Position numbers and translations under genes: made by a program. Source: an uncultured Angelakisella sp. (GTDB lineage Bacteria; Bacillota; Clostridia; Oscillospirales; Ruminococcaceae). Taken from it: a stretch of DNA of 5,187 bases. Of this stretch, positions 1 to 5,187 are shown in pieces (position 1 is the first letter of the stretch; each line of letters opens with the position of its first letter). The stretch lies in NCBI GenBank assembly GCA_937914895.1, contig CALGIL010000413.1:1-5187 (forward strand), written 5' to 3'. The notes beneath the pieces are model-generated. The model saw nothing but the letters and a program-made list of their open reading frames with translations. It made no database searches and was not told where the DNA came from.

Positions 1-1
1 C

Positions 2-91
2 TGGCACAGCCAGGACGGACAACAGGAAGACTATATCCATAGCACCCTGCCCGCAGGGCAAAAAGGGCTTGTCCCCCTTGGGCCAACATAA
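2..91 (+). CDS. Possible 3' end of a rightward gene (partial)
   Basis: A frame open from the left edge reads 29 codons, beginning WHSQDGQQEDYIHS and ending VPLGPT, and stops at TAA 89-91. It is hydrophilic and looks like an ordinary protein C-terminus, but it is too short to name a family. A hairpin that could terminate in both directions lies 31 bases downstream (122-144), which fits a gene converging on the leftward transporter. Against it, G or C occupies only about 60% of third codon positions, lower than in the clear genes of this window. The opposite strand also offers a short hydrophobic start at 40-38. The real gene, if any, extends beyond the window. Confidence 0.3.
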   Translation, partial: WHSQDGQQEDYIHSTLPAGQKGLVPLGPT

Positions 92-121
92 GGGTAAACA
101 CCAGCCCCGCCTGCCTGGGCA

Positions 122-144
122 CAAAACGCCCCCGGCCAGGGCAT
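122..144. terminator. Bidirectional-looking intrinsic terminator
   Basis: On the minus strand, ATGCCC (144-139) pairs with GGGCGT (131-126) around a 7-base loop, with one T-G wobble. The stem is followed by a short T run (126-123). On the plus strand the same stem (GCCC/GGGC) is followed by ATTTTT (143-148). The hairpin starts 13 bases after the transporter stop codon, so it can end that leftward transcript and possibly also a convergent rightward one. The stem is short and the T runs are modest, so the call rests mainly on its position. Confidence 0.5.
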
Positions 145-156
145 TTTTGCCATGCT

Positions 157-1071
157 TTACATATTTTGGCGGCTGTGGCTCATACTGTCTGTAATGTCCT
201 CCGGCTGCGCCGGGGCCTCCTGCTGCCTTGTGGCGGCTGCGGCGTTGGACAGCATCCAGGCGCAGACGGCGCCCAAAACAATAACGCCCCCTACAAGGGC
301 CCAGACGCCGGGGCGCTCCCCCACAAACAGCAGCACCCACAGGGGATTGAACAAAGGCTCCAGCATCCCGATAAGGGAGCAGGTGAGCGGGGTGCAAAGG
401 CGCACCGCTATGCCGTACAGCACATAGGGGATGCCCAGCTGGACGACGCCCAAAACGACGATGGCCGCCGCCGCTTGCCCGCTGAAGGGGGTGGGGACCC
501 ACAGGCTGACCGGGATGCCCGCCAGGGCGGTAAGGGCGTGGCCCAGCAGCAGGGCGCTCTGGGCGCTTTGGTCGTCGGGCAGGCGGCCGGACAGCAGAAA
601 CATCCCCCCCAGGGTAAAGCCGCTGCACAGTGCCAGTAAATTGCCCGCAAGGCCGGGGGTCAGCTGGTCCAAAAAGAACAGCCCAATGCCCCCCAGCACC
701 ACGGCCACCATGGCGTATTCCGCCCGGCGATAGCGGTGCTTTAAAAAGACCGTGTCCAGCAGCATGATGAACACGGGGGAGGTGGACTGCAGAATAATGG
801 CGTTGGCCGAGGTGGTCAGCTTGCACGCCGCAATGTATAAAAGCATGCTCCCCGCCAGGGTCAGGGCGCACAGCAGGGTCTGGCGGGTAAGGACAAGCCG
901 GTACCGCTTGCGGCGGAAGTAGCAGACAAAGACCAGGGACGCAAACAGCGAGCGCCAGCCCGCGATGACGACGGGATTCCAGGGGATGCGTTTAATCAGC
1001 ACGCCGCTGATGCTCCACAACAGGGCGGAGACGGCCATCAGCGCCATCCCCTTCTTCCGGGACTGCTCCAT
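157..1071 (-). CDS. EamA/DMT superfamily transporter
   Basis: A 304-residue multipass membrane protein of the drug/metabolite transporter superfamily, with two EamA repeats of about five helices each (roughly residues 8-135 and 143-275). Repeat 1 starts with the typical LLWSISGVLIKR segment (18-28) and has an Arg in the GWRSL stretch (38-42). Its end carries SPVF (98-101), as at the end of EamA repeats. Repeat 2 ends with the matching signature MLEPLFNPLW (236-245) followed by GER (251-253). The length is normal for the family. The tail after about residue 278 is hydrophilic and rich in Q, A and P, probably cytoplasmic. The substrate cannot be read from sequence; family members export amino acids, metabolites or drugs. 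The start is ATG 1071-1069. An AAAGGAG site lies 13 bases upstream, rather far, so Met9 is a possible alternative, although its spacing from upstream purines is too short. The gene diverges from the acyltransferase cluster and has its own promoter. Confidence 0.88.
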   Translation of the reverse strand: MEQSRKKGMALMAVSALLWSISGVLIKRIPWNPVVIAGWRSLFASLVFVCYFRRKRYRLVLTRQTLLCALTLAGSMLLYIAACKLTTSANAIILQSTSPVFIMLLDTVFLKHRYRRAEYAMVAVVLGGIGLFFLDQLTPGLAGNLLALCSGFTLGGMFLLSGRLPDDQSAQSALLLGHALTALAGIPVSLWVPTPFSGQAAAAIVVLGVVQLGIPYVLYGIAVRLCTPLTCSLIGMLEPLFNPLWVLLFVGERPGVWALVGGVIVLGAVCAWMLSNAAAATRQQEAPAQPEDITDSMSHSRQNM

Positions 1072-1130
1072 GGGGACCTGCGGGCTCCTTTCCAGGGCGC
1101 CTGGGGACGGCGCCGGCGGGGAAATAACAC

Positions 1131-1159
1131 TTGTGATTTTACAGGATAATTGCTATAAT
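1131..1159 (+). promoter_or_regulatory. Extended -10 promoter of the acyltransferase cluster
   Basis: A -35 box TTGTGA (1131-1136, 4 of 6 consensus bases), a 17-base spacer and a perfect TATAAT (1154-1159) preceded by TGC (1151-1153) make an extended -10 promoter of the housekeeping sigma type. Transcription should start near 1166. A TTG start at 1168 would then be almost leaderless, which supports the GTG at 1213 as the real start of the first gene. Confidence 0.75.
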
Positions 1160-1164
1160 TACAA
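1136..1164 (-). promoter_or_regulatory. Promoter of the leftward transporter gene
   Basis: Read on the minus strand, a -35 box TTGTAA (1164-1159, 4 of 6 consensus bases) is followed 17 bases later by a -10 box TAAAAT (1141-1136, 5 of 6). Transcription would begin near 1129, leaving a leader of about 57 bases that contains AAAGGAG. The spacing and the AT-rich setting within GC-rich DNA support it. The box overlaps the opposing promoter of the acyltransferase cluster. Confidence 0.6.
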
Positions 1165-1198
1165 GAGTTGACATGGAAGTTTCCCCCAATGTTTTTTC

Positions 1199-1202
1199 AG
1201 GA
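1199..1202 (+). promoter_or_regulatory. Ribosome binding site supporting the GTG start
   Basis: AGGA lies 10 bases before the GTG at 1213. It is weak but well placed. A rival site GGAAG (1175-1179) is 9 bases before ATG 1189, which would add eight residues (MFFQDGET). Confidence 0.4.
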
Positions 1203-1212
1203 CGGTGAAACT

Positions 1213-2622
1213 GTGGTATTTTCAAACCTGTTCTTTTTGTACGTCTTTTTCCCCTTGAATATCATCCTCTACTTCCTGACCGAAAGCAACAAAGCGCGCA
1301 ATGTCATCATGCTTGCCTTCTCCCTGTTTTTTTATGCCTGGGGCGAGCCGGTCTGGGTGGGTCTGCTGGTGCTTACCGCCATGCTCAACTGGGCGCTGGC
1401 CCAGGTCATCGACCGCAAAAAGGCGGAAGGAAAGCCCGGCCAGGCAAAGGCCGCCCTGACGGCGGCCATCGCGGTGGACCTGGGGCTTTTGGGCATTTTT
1501 AAGTATACGGGCTTTTTCATCTCCAATCTCAACTTCCTCTTTGGCACCACGCTGGGGGACCCCGGCATCGTCCTGCCCATCGGCATCTCCTTTTACACCT
1601 TCCAAATCATCTCCTACATGGTGGATGTCATGCGGGGCACCGTCCCCAGCCAAAAGGCTTTTTACAAGTTTCTTATGTATGTCACCATGTACCACCAGCT
1701 GGTGGCGGGGCCCATTGTCCGGTACGAATGGATTGCGGAGGAGATCGACCACCGCCCCGTCAACATCCCCGAGGCGTGGGGGGGCCTGTGCCGGTTCTGC
1801 ATCGGGCTGACCAAAAAGGTGGTGGTGGCCAACGCCGCGGGCTCCCTTGCGTCCCGCTATCTGGACAAGGATTTTTCCGGCGTCTCCTCGGCGGGGGCGC
1901 TGTTTGGCCTTTTGATGTTCGCCCTGCAAATCTACTATGACTTTTCCGCCTATTCGGACATGGCCATCGGCATGGGCCGTCTGTTTGGCTTTCATTACAT
2001 GGAAAACTTTGAGTACCCCTATATCTCCAGGTCGGTCACCGAGTTCTGGCGGCGGTGGCATATTTCGCTGTCCAGCTTTTTTCGGGATTACCTGTACATC
2101 CCCCTGGGGGGCAAGTACCGGCACCAAACCCGCAACATTCTTATCGTCTGGCTCCTTACCGGCCTGTGGCACGGGGCCAGCTGGAACTTTGTGCTGTGGG
2201 GCGGCTACTACGGCCTTCTGCTCATTGTGGAAAAGCGCTTCCTGTTAAAGTGGCTGCAAAAGGCCCCCGGGTGGGTGGGCTGGCTTTGGTCCACCCTGGC
2301 GGTGATGGGGGGATGGTCTCTGTTTTACTTTACCGATATGGCCAGGCTGGGCGCGTTTTTTGCCGCTCTGTTTGCCGGCAGCTGGTACGACCCCGGCCTG
2401 TGGGCGGTTATTCAGAACAACGCCCTGTGGCTGGCGGCGGCCCTTGCTTTTTGCGCCCCCGTGGTGCCATGGTTTGCAAAGGCCGTCAACCGGCAGCTGG
2501 GCGACGGGGACCGCTGGCGGATGGTGCCCGCCCAACTGGCCCTCAACTGCCTGCTGCTGCTGGTCTGCACCGCCCTTTTGGTGGGGCAGTCCTACAATCC
2601 GTTTTTGTACTACCGTTTTTAG
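1213..2622 (+). CDS. MBOAT family membrane O-acyltransferase (AlgI/DltB-like)
   Basis: A 469-residue polytopic membrane protein of the membrane-bound O-acyltransferase family, close in layout and length to AlgI/PatA-type proteins. Visible landmarks: the classic N-terminus MVFSNLFFLYVFFPL; YHQLVAGPIVRY (160-171), matching the family FPQLIAGPI.R block; YYDFSAYSD (241-249); FWRRWHISLSSFFRDYLYIPLGG (278-300); and GLWHGASWNF (317-326), in which His320 is the expected catalytic histidine. In the AlgI systems this protein takes an acyl group from a cytoplasmic donor (probably acetyl-CoA) and passes it across the membrane to a surface partner that modifies a polysaccharide; the donor and polymer here are not known. 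The GTG start is chosen because family members begin MVFS. A TTG at 1168 sits almost on the predicted transcription start, and ATG 1189 is a weaker alternative. The DHHW partner gene starts 32 bases downstream, as expected for an acyltransferase operon. Confidence 0.93.
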   Translation: MVFSNLFFLYVFFPLNIILYFLTESNKARNVIMLAFSLFFYAWGEPVWVGLLVLTAMLNWALAQVIDRKKAEGKPGQAKAALTAAIAVDLGLLGIFKYTGFFISNLNFLFGTTLGDPGIVLPIGISFYTFQIISYMVDVMRGTVPSQKAFYKFLMYVTMYHQLVAGPIVRYEWIAEEIDHRPVNIPEAWGGLCRFCIGLTKKVVVANAAGSLASRYLDKDFSGVSSAGALFGLLMFALQIYYDFSAYSDMAIGMGRLFGFHYMENFEYPYISRSVTEFWRRWHISLSSFFRDYLYIPLGGKYRHQTRNILIVWLLTGLWHGASWNFVLWGGYYGLLLIVEKRFLLKWLQKAPGWVGWLWSTLAVMGGWSLFYFTDMARLGAFFAALFAGSWYDPGLWAVIQNNALWLAAALAFCAPVVPWFAKAVNRQLGDGDRWRMVPAQLALNCLLLLVCTALLVGQSYNPFLYYRF

Positions 2623-2640
2623 GACACCGGGGGAAGATAT

Positions 2641-2645
2641 AGGAG
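2641..2645 (+). promoter_or_regulatory. Ribosome binding site of the DHHW gene
   Basis: AGGAG is 9 bases before ATG 2655. The in-frame TTG at 2649 would be only 3 bases away, so the site selects the ATG (a second ATG follows at 2658). Confidence 0.75.
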
Positions 2646-2654
2646 AGTTTGACA

Positions 2655-4013
2655 ATGATGACAGTCCGCCAGTTTAAGGAGCAGGGAAAATACGAAAAGT
2701 ATTGCATTATATGCGGTATACTTTTTGTAATAATTCTTGGGATTTTTGGTCTTTTCTCCTTTTTTATGAAGCCCGCGACCTATTCCGAGTATGAAAAGCG
2801 CCCCCTGGAGCCCATGCCCGATTTTTCCCTGGAGGCGCTGTTTGCGGGCTCCTTTCTGCGGGATTACGAAACCCACTACGCCGATGCCTTTCCGTGGCGG
2901 GACAGCTTCATCCAGCTGGGCGTCACCCTGGAGGACCTGAAGGGCTTCCGGGGCGCCGACGACGTTAAAATTTACGACGGCACCTCCGACCAGGGCGGGG
3001 GCCAGGGCGCCCCCCAGCCGGGCGGCCCCGCCGTCTCCGGGACGCCGGACGCCCCCACGCCCCCGGAGGACCGGGGTGGAGAAGAGGAACAGCCGCCCGA
3101 GGCGCCCCCGGAGGTCCCCGACGGCTATGTCACCGAGGGCTGCTTTATCAGCGGCGACCGGGGCTGCTACCTCTTCGGCGGCAACCGGGGAGTGGCCCGG
3201 CAGTACGCCGGGTACCTGACCGCCTTTGCGGACCGGCTGGGGGACAGCGCCAGGGTGTTTAACATTGTGGTGCCCACCTCCGGGGAGTATTACATCCCCC
3301 AGCGGTACCAGTATATGACCGTCTCCCAAAAGGAAAACATCGACTACCTGTATTCCTGCCTGGGCCCCTCGGTGACCGGGGTGGACGCGGACTTTTGGCT
3401 GCGCGCCCACCAGGAGGAGTATATCTACTTCCGTACCGACCACCACTGGACGGCCCTTGGGGCCTACTACGCCTATGTGGGCTACTGCCGCGATGCGGGG
3501 CTGGAGCCCGTGTCCGTCTCCCAGCTGGAAAAGCGGACCATCTCCCCCTTTGTGGGCACCATCTATAGCTACACCCGGGATGCGCGGCTGCAGCAGAATC
3601 CCGACTGGGTGGACTACTATATCATCGACCCCGCCGCCAGGGCCTATATGACCACCAAGGCCCAGCCGGGGGTCGCCCAGGAGGTGCCCCCCTACGCCGA
3701 GTTTGCCTCCGGGGGTAACGCCTACTCGGTGTTCATCTGGGGGGACAGCCCCCTGTTCCAGATAGATTCCGGCGCCGGCACCGGCAAAACCTGCCTGGTG
3801 CTCAAGGAATCCTACGGCAACGCCTTTTCCCCCTGGCTCATGGCCAACTACGACACGGTGTATGTCATCGACTACCGCCATTATGAGGAATCGGTATACA
3901 ACTTTGTGCTGGAGCACGGGGTGGACGACGTCATCTTTATCAACAATTCCATGGCGGCCAATACCTCCTACCACGCCGAACGCCTGAACTATCTCTGCAA
4001 TCAGCTTGCATAG
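2655..4013 (+). CDS. DHHW family protein, AlgX/AlgJ-like surface acetyltransferase partner
   Basis: A 452-residue protein with an N-terminal signal anchor (hydrophobic residues 17-38 after a Lys-rich start) and an outer-face domain. The segment YSEYEKRPLEP.PDFS (43-58) and DAFPWRD (77-83) are typical of the family, as is the DHHW motif itself (262-265, in FRTDHHWTALGAYYAY). KESYGNAF (384-391) follows near the C-terminus. In AlgJ/AlgX proteins an Asp-x-His pair and a downstream Ser form an SGNH-like acyl transfer site. By analogy Asp262 and His264 (or His263) with Ser386 are the candidates; WGDSP (362-366) offers a second Ser. The protein probably transfers acyl groups delivered by the MBOAT protein to an exported polymer. 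Residues about 109-156 are a Pro/Gly/Glu-rich low-complexity linker between the membrane-proximal part and the main domain. Codons for residues 11-38 are AT-rich, unlike the rest. Conserved pairing with an adjacent MBOAT gene strengthens the call; enzymatic activity is inferred. Confidence 0.87.
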   Translation: MMTVRQFKEQGKYEKYCIICGILFVIILGIFGLFSFFMKPATYSEYEKRPLEPMPDFSLEALFAGSFLRDYETHYADAFPWRDSFIQLGVTLEDLKGFRGADDVKIYDGTSDQGGGQGAPQPGGPAVSGTPDAPTPPEDRGGEEEQPPEAPPEVPDGYVTEGCFISGDRGCYLFGGNRGVARQYAGYLTAFADRLGDSARVFNIVVPTSGEYYIPQRYQYMTVSQKENIDYLYSCLGPSVTGVDADFWLRAHQEEYIYFRTDHHWTALGAYYAYVGYCRDAGLEPVSVSQLEKRTISPFVGTIYSYTRDARLQQNPDWVDYYIIDPAARAYMTTKAQPGVAQEVPPYAEFASGGNAYSVFIWGDSPLFQIDSGAGTGKTCLVLKESYGNAFSPWLMANYDTVYVIDYRHYEESVYNFVLEHGVDDVIFINNSMAANTSYHAERLNYLCNQLA

Positions 4014-4048
4014 GGGCGAAAGTGCGGACAGGCGAGGGGAGAGCAGGG

Positions 4049-4074
4049 GGGCGGCTTTTGCGCCCGCCAATTTT
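4049..4074 (+). terminator. Possible intercistronic hairpin or attenuator
   Basis: In the 84-base gap between the DHHW and lipoprotein genes, GGGCG (4049-4053) pairs with CGCCC (4061-4065) around a 7-base loop. TTTT occurs five bases later (4071-4074). The T run is short and offset, so full termination is doubtful. It may instead reduce read-through into the last gene or stabilise an mRNA end. Confidence 0.25.
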
Positions 4075-4081
4075 GACAGCG

Positions 4082-4089
4082 AAGGGGGG
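4082..4089 (+). promoter_or_regulatory. Ribosome binding site of the lipoprotein gene
   Basis: AAGGGGGG ends 8 bases before ATG 4098. It is a strong purine-rich site, and the start immediately precedes a proper lipoprotein signal. Confidence 0.6.
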
Positions 4090-4097
4090 ACTGCCCC

Positions 4098-5114
4098 ATG
4101 AACCGGCGGGTTCGTGTTTTGGCGCTGCTGCTGGCGGGGTGTATGGCCCTTTCCGGCTGCGGCACCGTTCCCCTCCACCTGCGGGAGTATCCCCGGCAGG
4201 CGCGGCAGCAGAGCCTGCCCCCCCGGCAGACCCTGACCCTGGTGCTGCCCCAGGATGCCCCGGACAGCCTTGTGAATATGACCTACCTGCTGGAGGCAAA
4301 GCTCAGCGAGCTGTCCGGCGGGCAGCTGTCCCTGGAGGTCCGCCGGGAGGAGAACCGGCTGGCCATGGACAGCGGCTCCTGGGACCTGGCCGTCTTTACC
4401 AACGACGACCTTATCGCCCTGGATGAGGACATGATGTTTTTGGTGGCGCCCTTTCTCTTTCCCGACCGGGAAAGCTTTCTGACCATCCTTTCCCAGGAGG
4501 ACGGCCCCGTCCTTGGCAGCGACGGGCTGCGGGAGGCCCTGGGGGGCAGCATTGTGGGGCTGTACTACGGGGGCGCGGTGGGCCTTCTCTGCCGCAGCAG
4601 GCTGTACGATTCCCTGGGCTTTTCCTACTTTAACCTGGGGATTTTGGACATTGCGTCCTATGGCTCCGCCTTTTACACCACCCTGCCCGAGATGGAATCC
4701 CGGGGGGTGATCCTCTCGGACCAGCAGGGGCTTTTGGACCAGATGAACGCCGAGCCCCTGCGCTATCTGGAATACCCCCGGAACCTGGAGCTGCCCGAGG
4801 CGTACCGGGAGGAGGCCCGGTATTACGAGGACACCCAGCACCGCTTTTTGGGCCTGTGGCTGGCCCTTGCCGACGGCGCCGACCCCCAGGTGGAGCGCAT
4901 TGTCCGGGAGGCGGCGGCCTATACCCTGGACGGTCAGCTGGCGGACCAGCTGGCGGAGGAGGACCGGGTGCTGGGCACCCTGCCCCCCAGGCACCGGGAC
5001 AACGAGGCGGGCTACCCCGAAATCCGCTCGGCGGCCAGAAGCCTGTACCGGGACGACGATTTAAGGACCTGTGTGCCGGACTGGGTCTGGAAGCGGATTT
5101 CGGCATACCTGTAA
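4098..5114 (+). CDS. Lipoprotein with diverged DctP/TRAP-type solute-binding fold
   Basis: A 338-residue protein with an N-terminal lipoprotein signal: MNRRVR, a hydrophobic stretch, then lipobox LSGC with Cys21. It should be lipid-anchored on the outer face of the membrane. The mature part opens with TLTLVLPQDAPDS (45-57), then an amphipathic LLEAKLSELSGGQLSLEV stretch, as in the first lobe of DctP-family binding proteins. The order DLAVFTNDDL (96-105) and APFLFPDRESF (117-127) matches the family blocks around LPFLF.D. Residues 156-170 (VGLYYGGAVGLLCRS) sit where DctP proteins have their GFR-type segment. The region aligned with the ligand-binding Arg (LKGLKIR) reads NLGILDIA (179-186), with no Arg, and no TRAP membrane subunits are nearby. 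A normal sugar-acid transport role is therefore doubtful. Downstream of the acyltransferase pair on the same strand after 84 bases, it may bind a polymer or ligand for that system. The family assignment is by pattern only. Confidence 0.7.
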   Translation: MNRRVRVLALLLAGCMALSGCGTVPLHLREYPRQARQQSLPPRQTLTLVLPQDAPDSLVNMTYLLEAKLSELSGGQLSLEVRREENRLAMDSGSWDLAVFTNDDLIALDEDMMFLVAPFLFPDRESFLTILSQEDGPVLGSDGLREALGGSIVGLYYGGAVGLLCRSRLYDSLGFSYFNLGILDIASYGSAFYTTLPEMESRGVILSDQQGLLDQMNAEPLRYLEYPRNLELPEAYREEARYYEDTQHRFLGLWLALADGADPQVERIVREAAAYTLDGQLADQLAEEDRVLGTLPPRHRDNEAGYPEIRSAARSLYRDDDLRTCVPDWVWKRISAYL

Positions 5115-5187
5115 ACGACAAAGAGGGCGGGCCCCCGGGGGCCCGCCCTCTTTGTCGTACAGGTATGCCGAAATCCGCTTCCAGACC
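5084..5187. repeat. 104-base near-perfect inverted repeat at the window end
   Basis: Bases 5084-5112 (the coding end for VWKRISAYL) reappear as the reverse complement at 5159-5187. The 44-bp palindrome lies between them, and only AA (5113-5114) is unpaired. In all, 51 base pairs match with a single 2-base bulge. The repeat runs to the last base, so its true extent is unknown. The right copy lacks the AA and so reads CTG TAC instead of CTG TAA: its copy of the lipoprotein frame has lost the stop. It is either a fold-back artefact at a contig end or a real inverted duplication. Confidence 0.95.
5115..5158. terminator. GC-rich hairpin terminator (44-bp perfect palindrome)
   Basis: The sequence from 5115 to 5158 is a perfect palindrome centred between 5136 and 5137, starting one base after the TAA stop of the lipoprotein gene. 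The core GAGGGCGGGCCCCC pairs with GGGGGCCCGCCCTC and is flanked by AAA and TTT, so it can act as an intrinsic terminator on either strand. Normally a loop would interrupt the symmetry. The absence of a loop, and continued symmetry outside the stem, raise doubt about the right half (see the inverted repeat). Confidence 0.65.

Larger units (their letters stand above)
1130..1165. repeat. Imperfect inverted repeat spanning both divergent promoters
   Basis: CTTGTGATT (1130-1138) and AATTACAAG (1157-1165) are inverted copies matching at 8 of 9 positions, with centres 27 bases apart. The left arm covers the plus -35 box and the start of the minus -10 box. The right arm covers the end of the plus -10 box and the minus -35 box. 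It could be a paired operator for a dimeric regulator, or just a by-product of two similar promoters facing each other; sequence alone does not decide. Confidence 0.4.

Noticed and set aside
1..40. A leftward start (ATG 40-38) reading MDIVFLLSVLAVP to the window edge
   Set aside because: Only 13 codons are visible, with a weak AGGG site four bases upstream. A hydrophobic reading is expected on the complement of the hydrophilic frame on the plus strand. It remains possible but cannot be supported.
45..58. CCCTGC/GCAGGG hairpin as a terminator
   Set aside because: It has a six-base stem with a 2-base loop and no T run after it on either strand, and it lies inside the possible partial coding frame.
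166..639. A 157-codon rightward open frame
   Set aside because: It is antisense to the EamA transporter, lacks any motif, and is rich in Gly, Gln and Ala as shadow frames are.
1173..1208. An 11-codon open frame (MEVSPNVFSGR) just before the MBOAT start, a possible leader peptide
   Set aside because: It begins only about 7 bases after the predicted transcription start, has no ribosome site, and has no regulatory codon run or attenuator structure.
1168..1212. TTG at 1168 as start of the MBOAT gene
   Set aside because: It is about 2 bases from the predicted transcription start with no ribosome site, and the extra residues do not look like the family's N-terminus.
1222..2172. A 316-codon open frame on the minus strand
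   Set aside because: It is antisense to the conserved MBOAT domain, and its low-complexity composition indicates a shadow frame.
2619..4994. A 791-codon open frame on the minus strand
   Set aside because: It lies antisense to the DHHW and lipoprotein genes, whose motifs are clear. The composition (Gly, Val, His, Gln, Pro) is that expected of the complement of GC-rich codons, with no recognisable domain.

Overview
The window is GC-rich (roughly 60% or more, with G or C at most third codon positions). It has Shine-Dalgarno sites of the AGGAG/AAGGGGG type, GTG/ATG starts, and near-consensus sigma-70-type promoters in short AT-rich islands. A high-GC Gram-positive-lineage Clostridia member fits best, such as an Oscillospiraceae-type gut bacterium. 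Two things support this: the pairing of an MBOAT acyltransferase with a DHHW protein, which is common in that group, and a small N-terminal lipoprotein signal. The taxonomic call is inference, since no rRNA or marker gene is present.

Layout: positions 1-156 hold the possible 3' end of a rightward gene (stop at 89-91) and a bidirectional-looking terminator hairpin (122-144). A leftward 304-aa EamA/DMT-type drug/metabolite transporter occupies 157-1071. A 141-bp intergenic region then carries two face-to-face, physically overlapping promoters. One (TAAAAT, leftward) serves the transporter; the other (extended TGC-TATAAT, rightward) serves a three-gene cluster. That cluster encodes an MBOAT O-acyltransferase (1213-2622), a membrane-anchored DHHW/AlgX-AlgJ-like protein (2655-4013), and a lipoprotein with a diverged DctP/TRAP-type solute-binding fold (4098-5114). 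A very GC-rich hairpin terminator follows directly after the last stop codon.

Working model: the MBOAT protein moves an acyl (probably acetyl) group across the membrane. The DHHW protein, anchored on the outer face with an Asp-His pair and a candidate Ser, transfers it to an exported polymer, as AlgI with AlgJ/AlgX does for alginate. The surface lipoprotein may bind a ligand or polymer for this system. The first two roles rest on recognisable motifs; the third is inference from position and fold.

The last 104 bases form an almost perfect inverted repeat: the 3' end of the lipoprotein gene plus its terminator is followed by its own reverse complement, differing only by a 2-base AA bulge that removes the stop codon in the right copy. 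This is either a fold-back/assembly artefact at a contig end or a real inverted duplication. It is the main structural oddity here. No tRNA, rRNA, CRISPR array or insertion sequence was seen.
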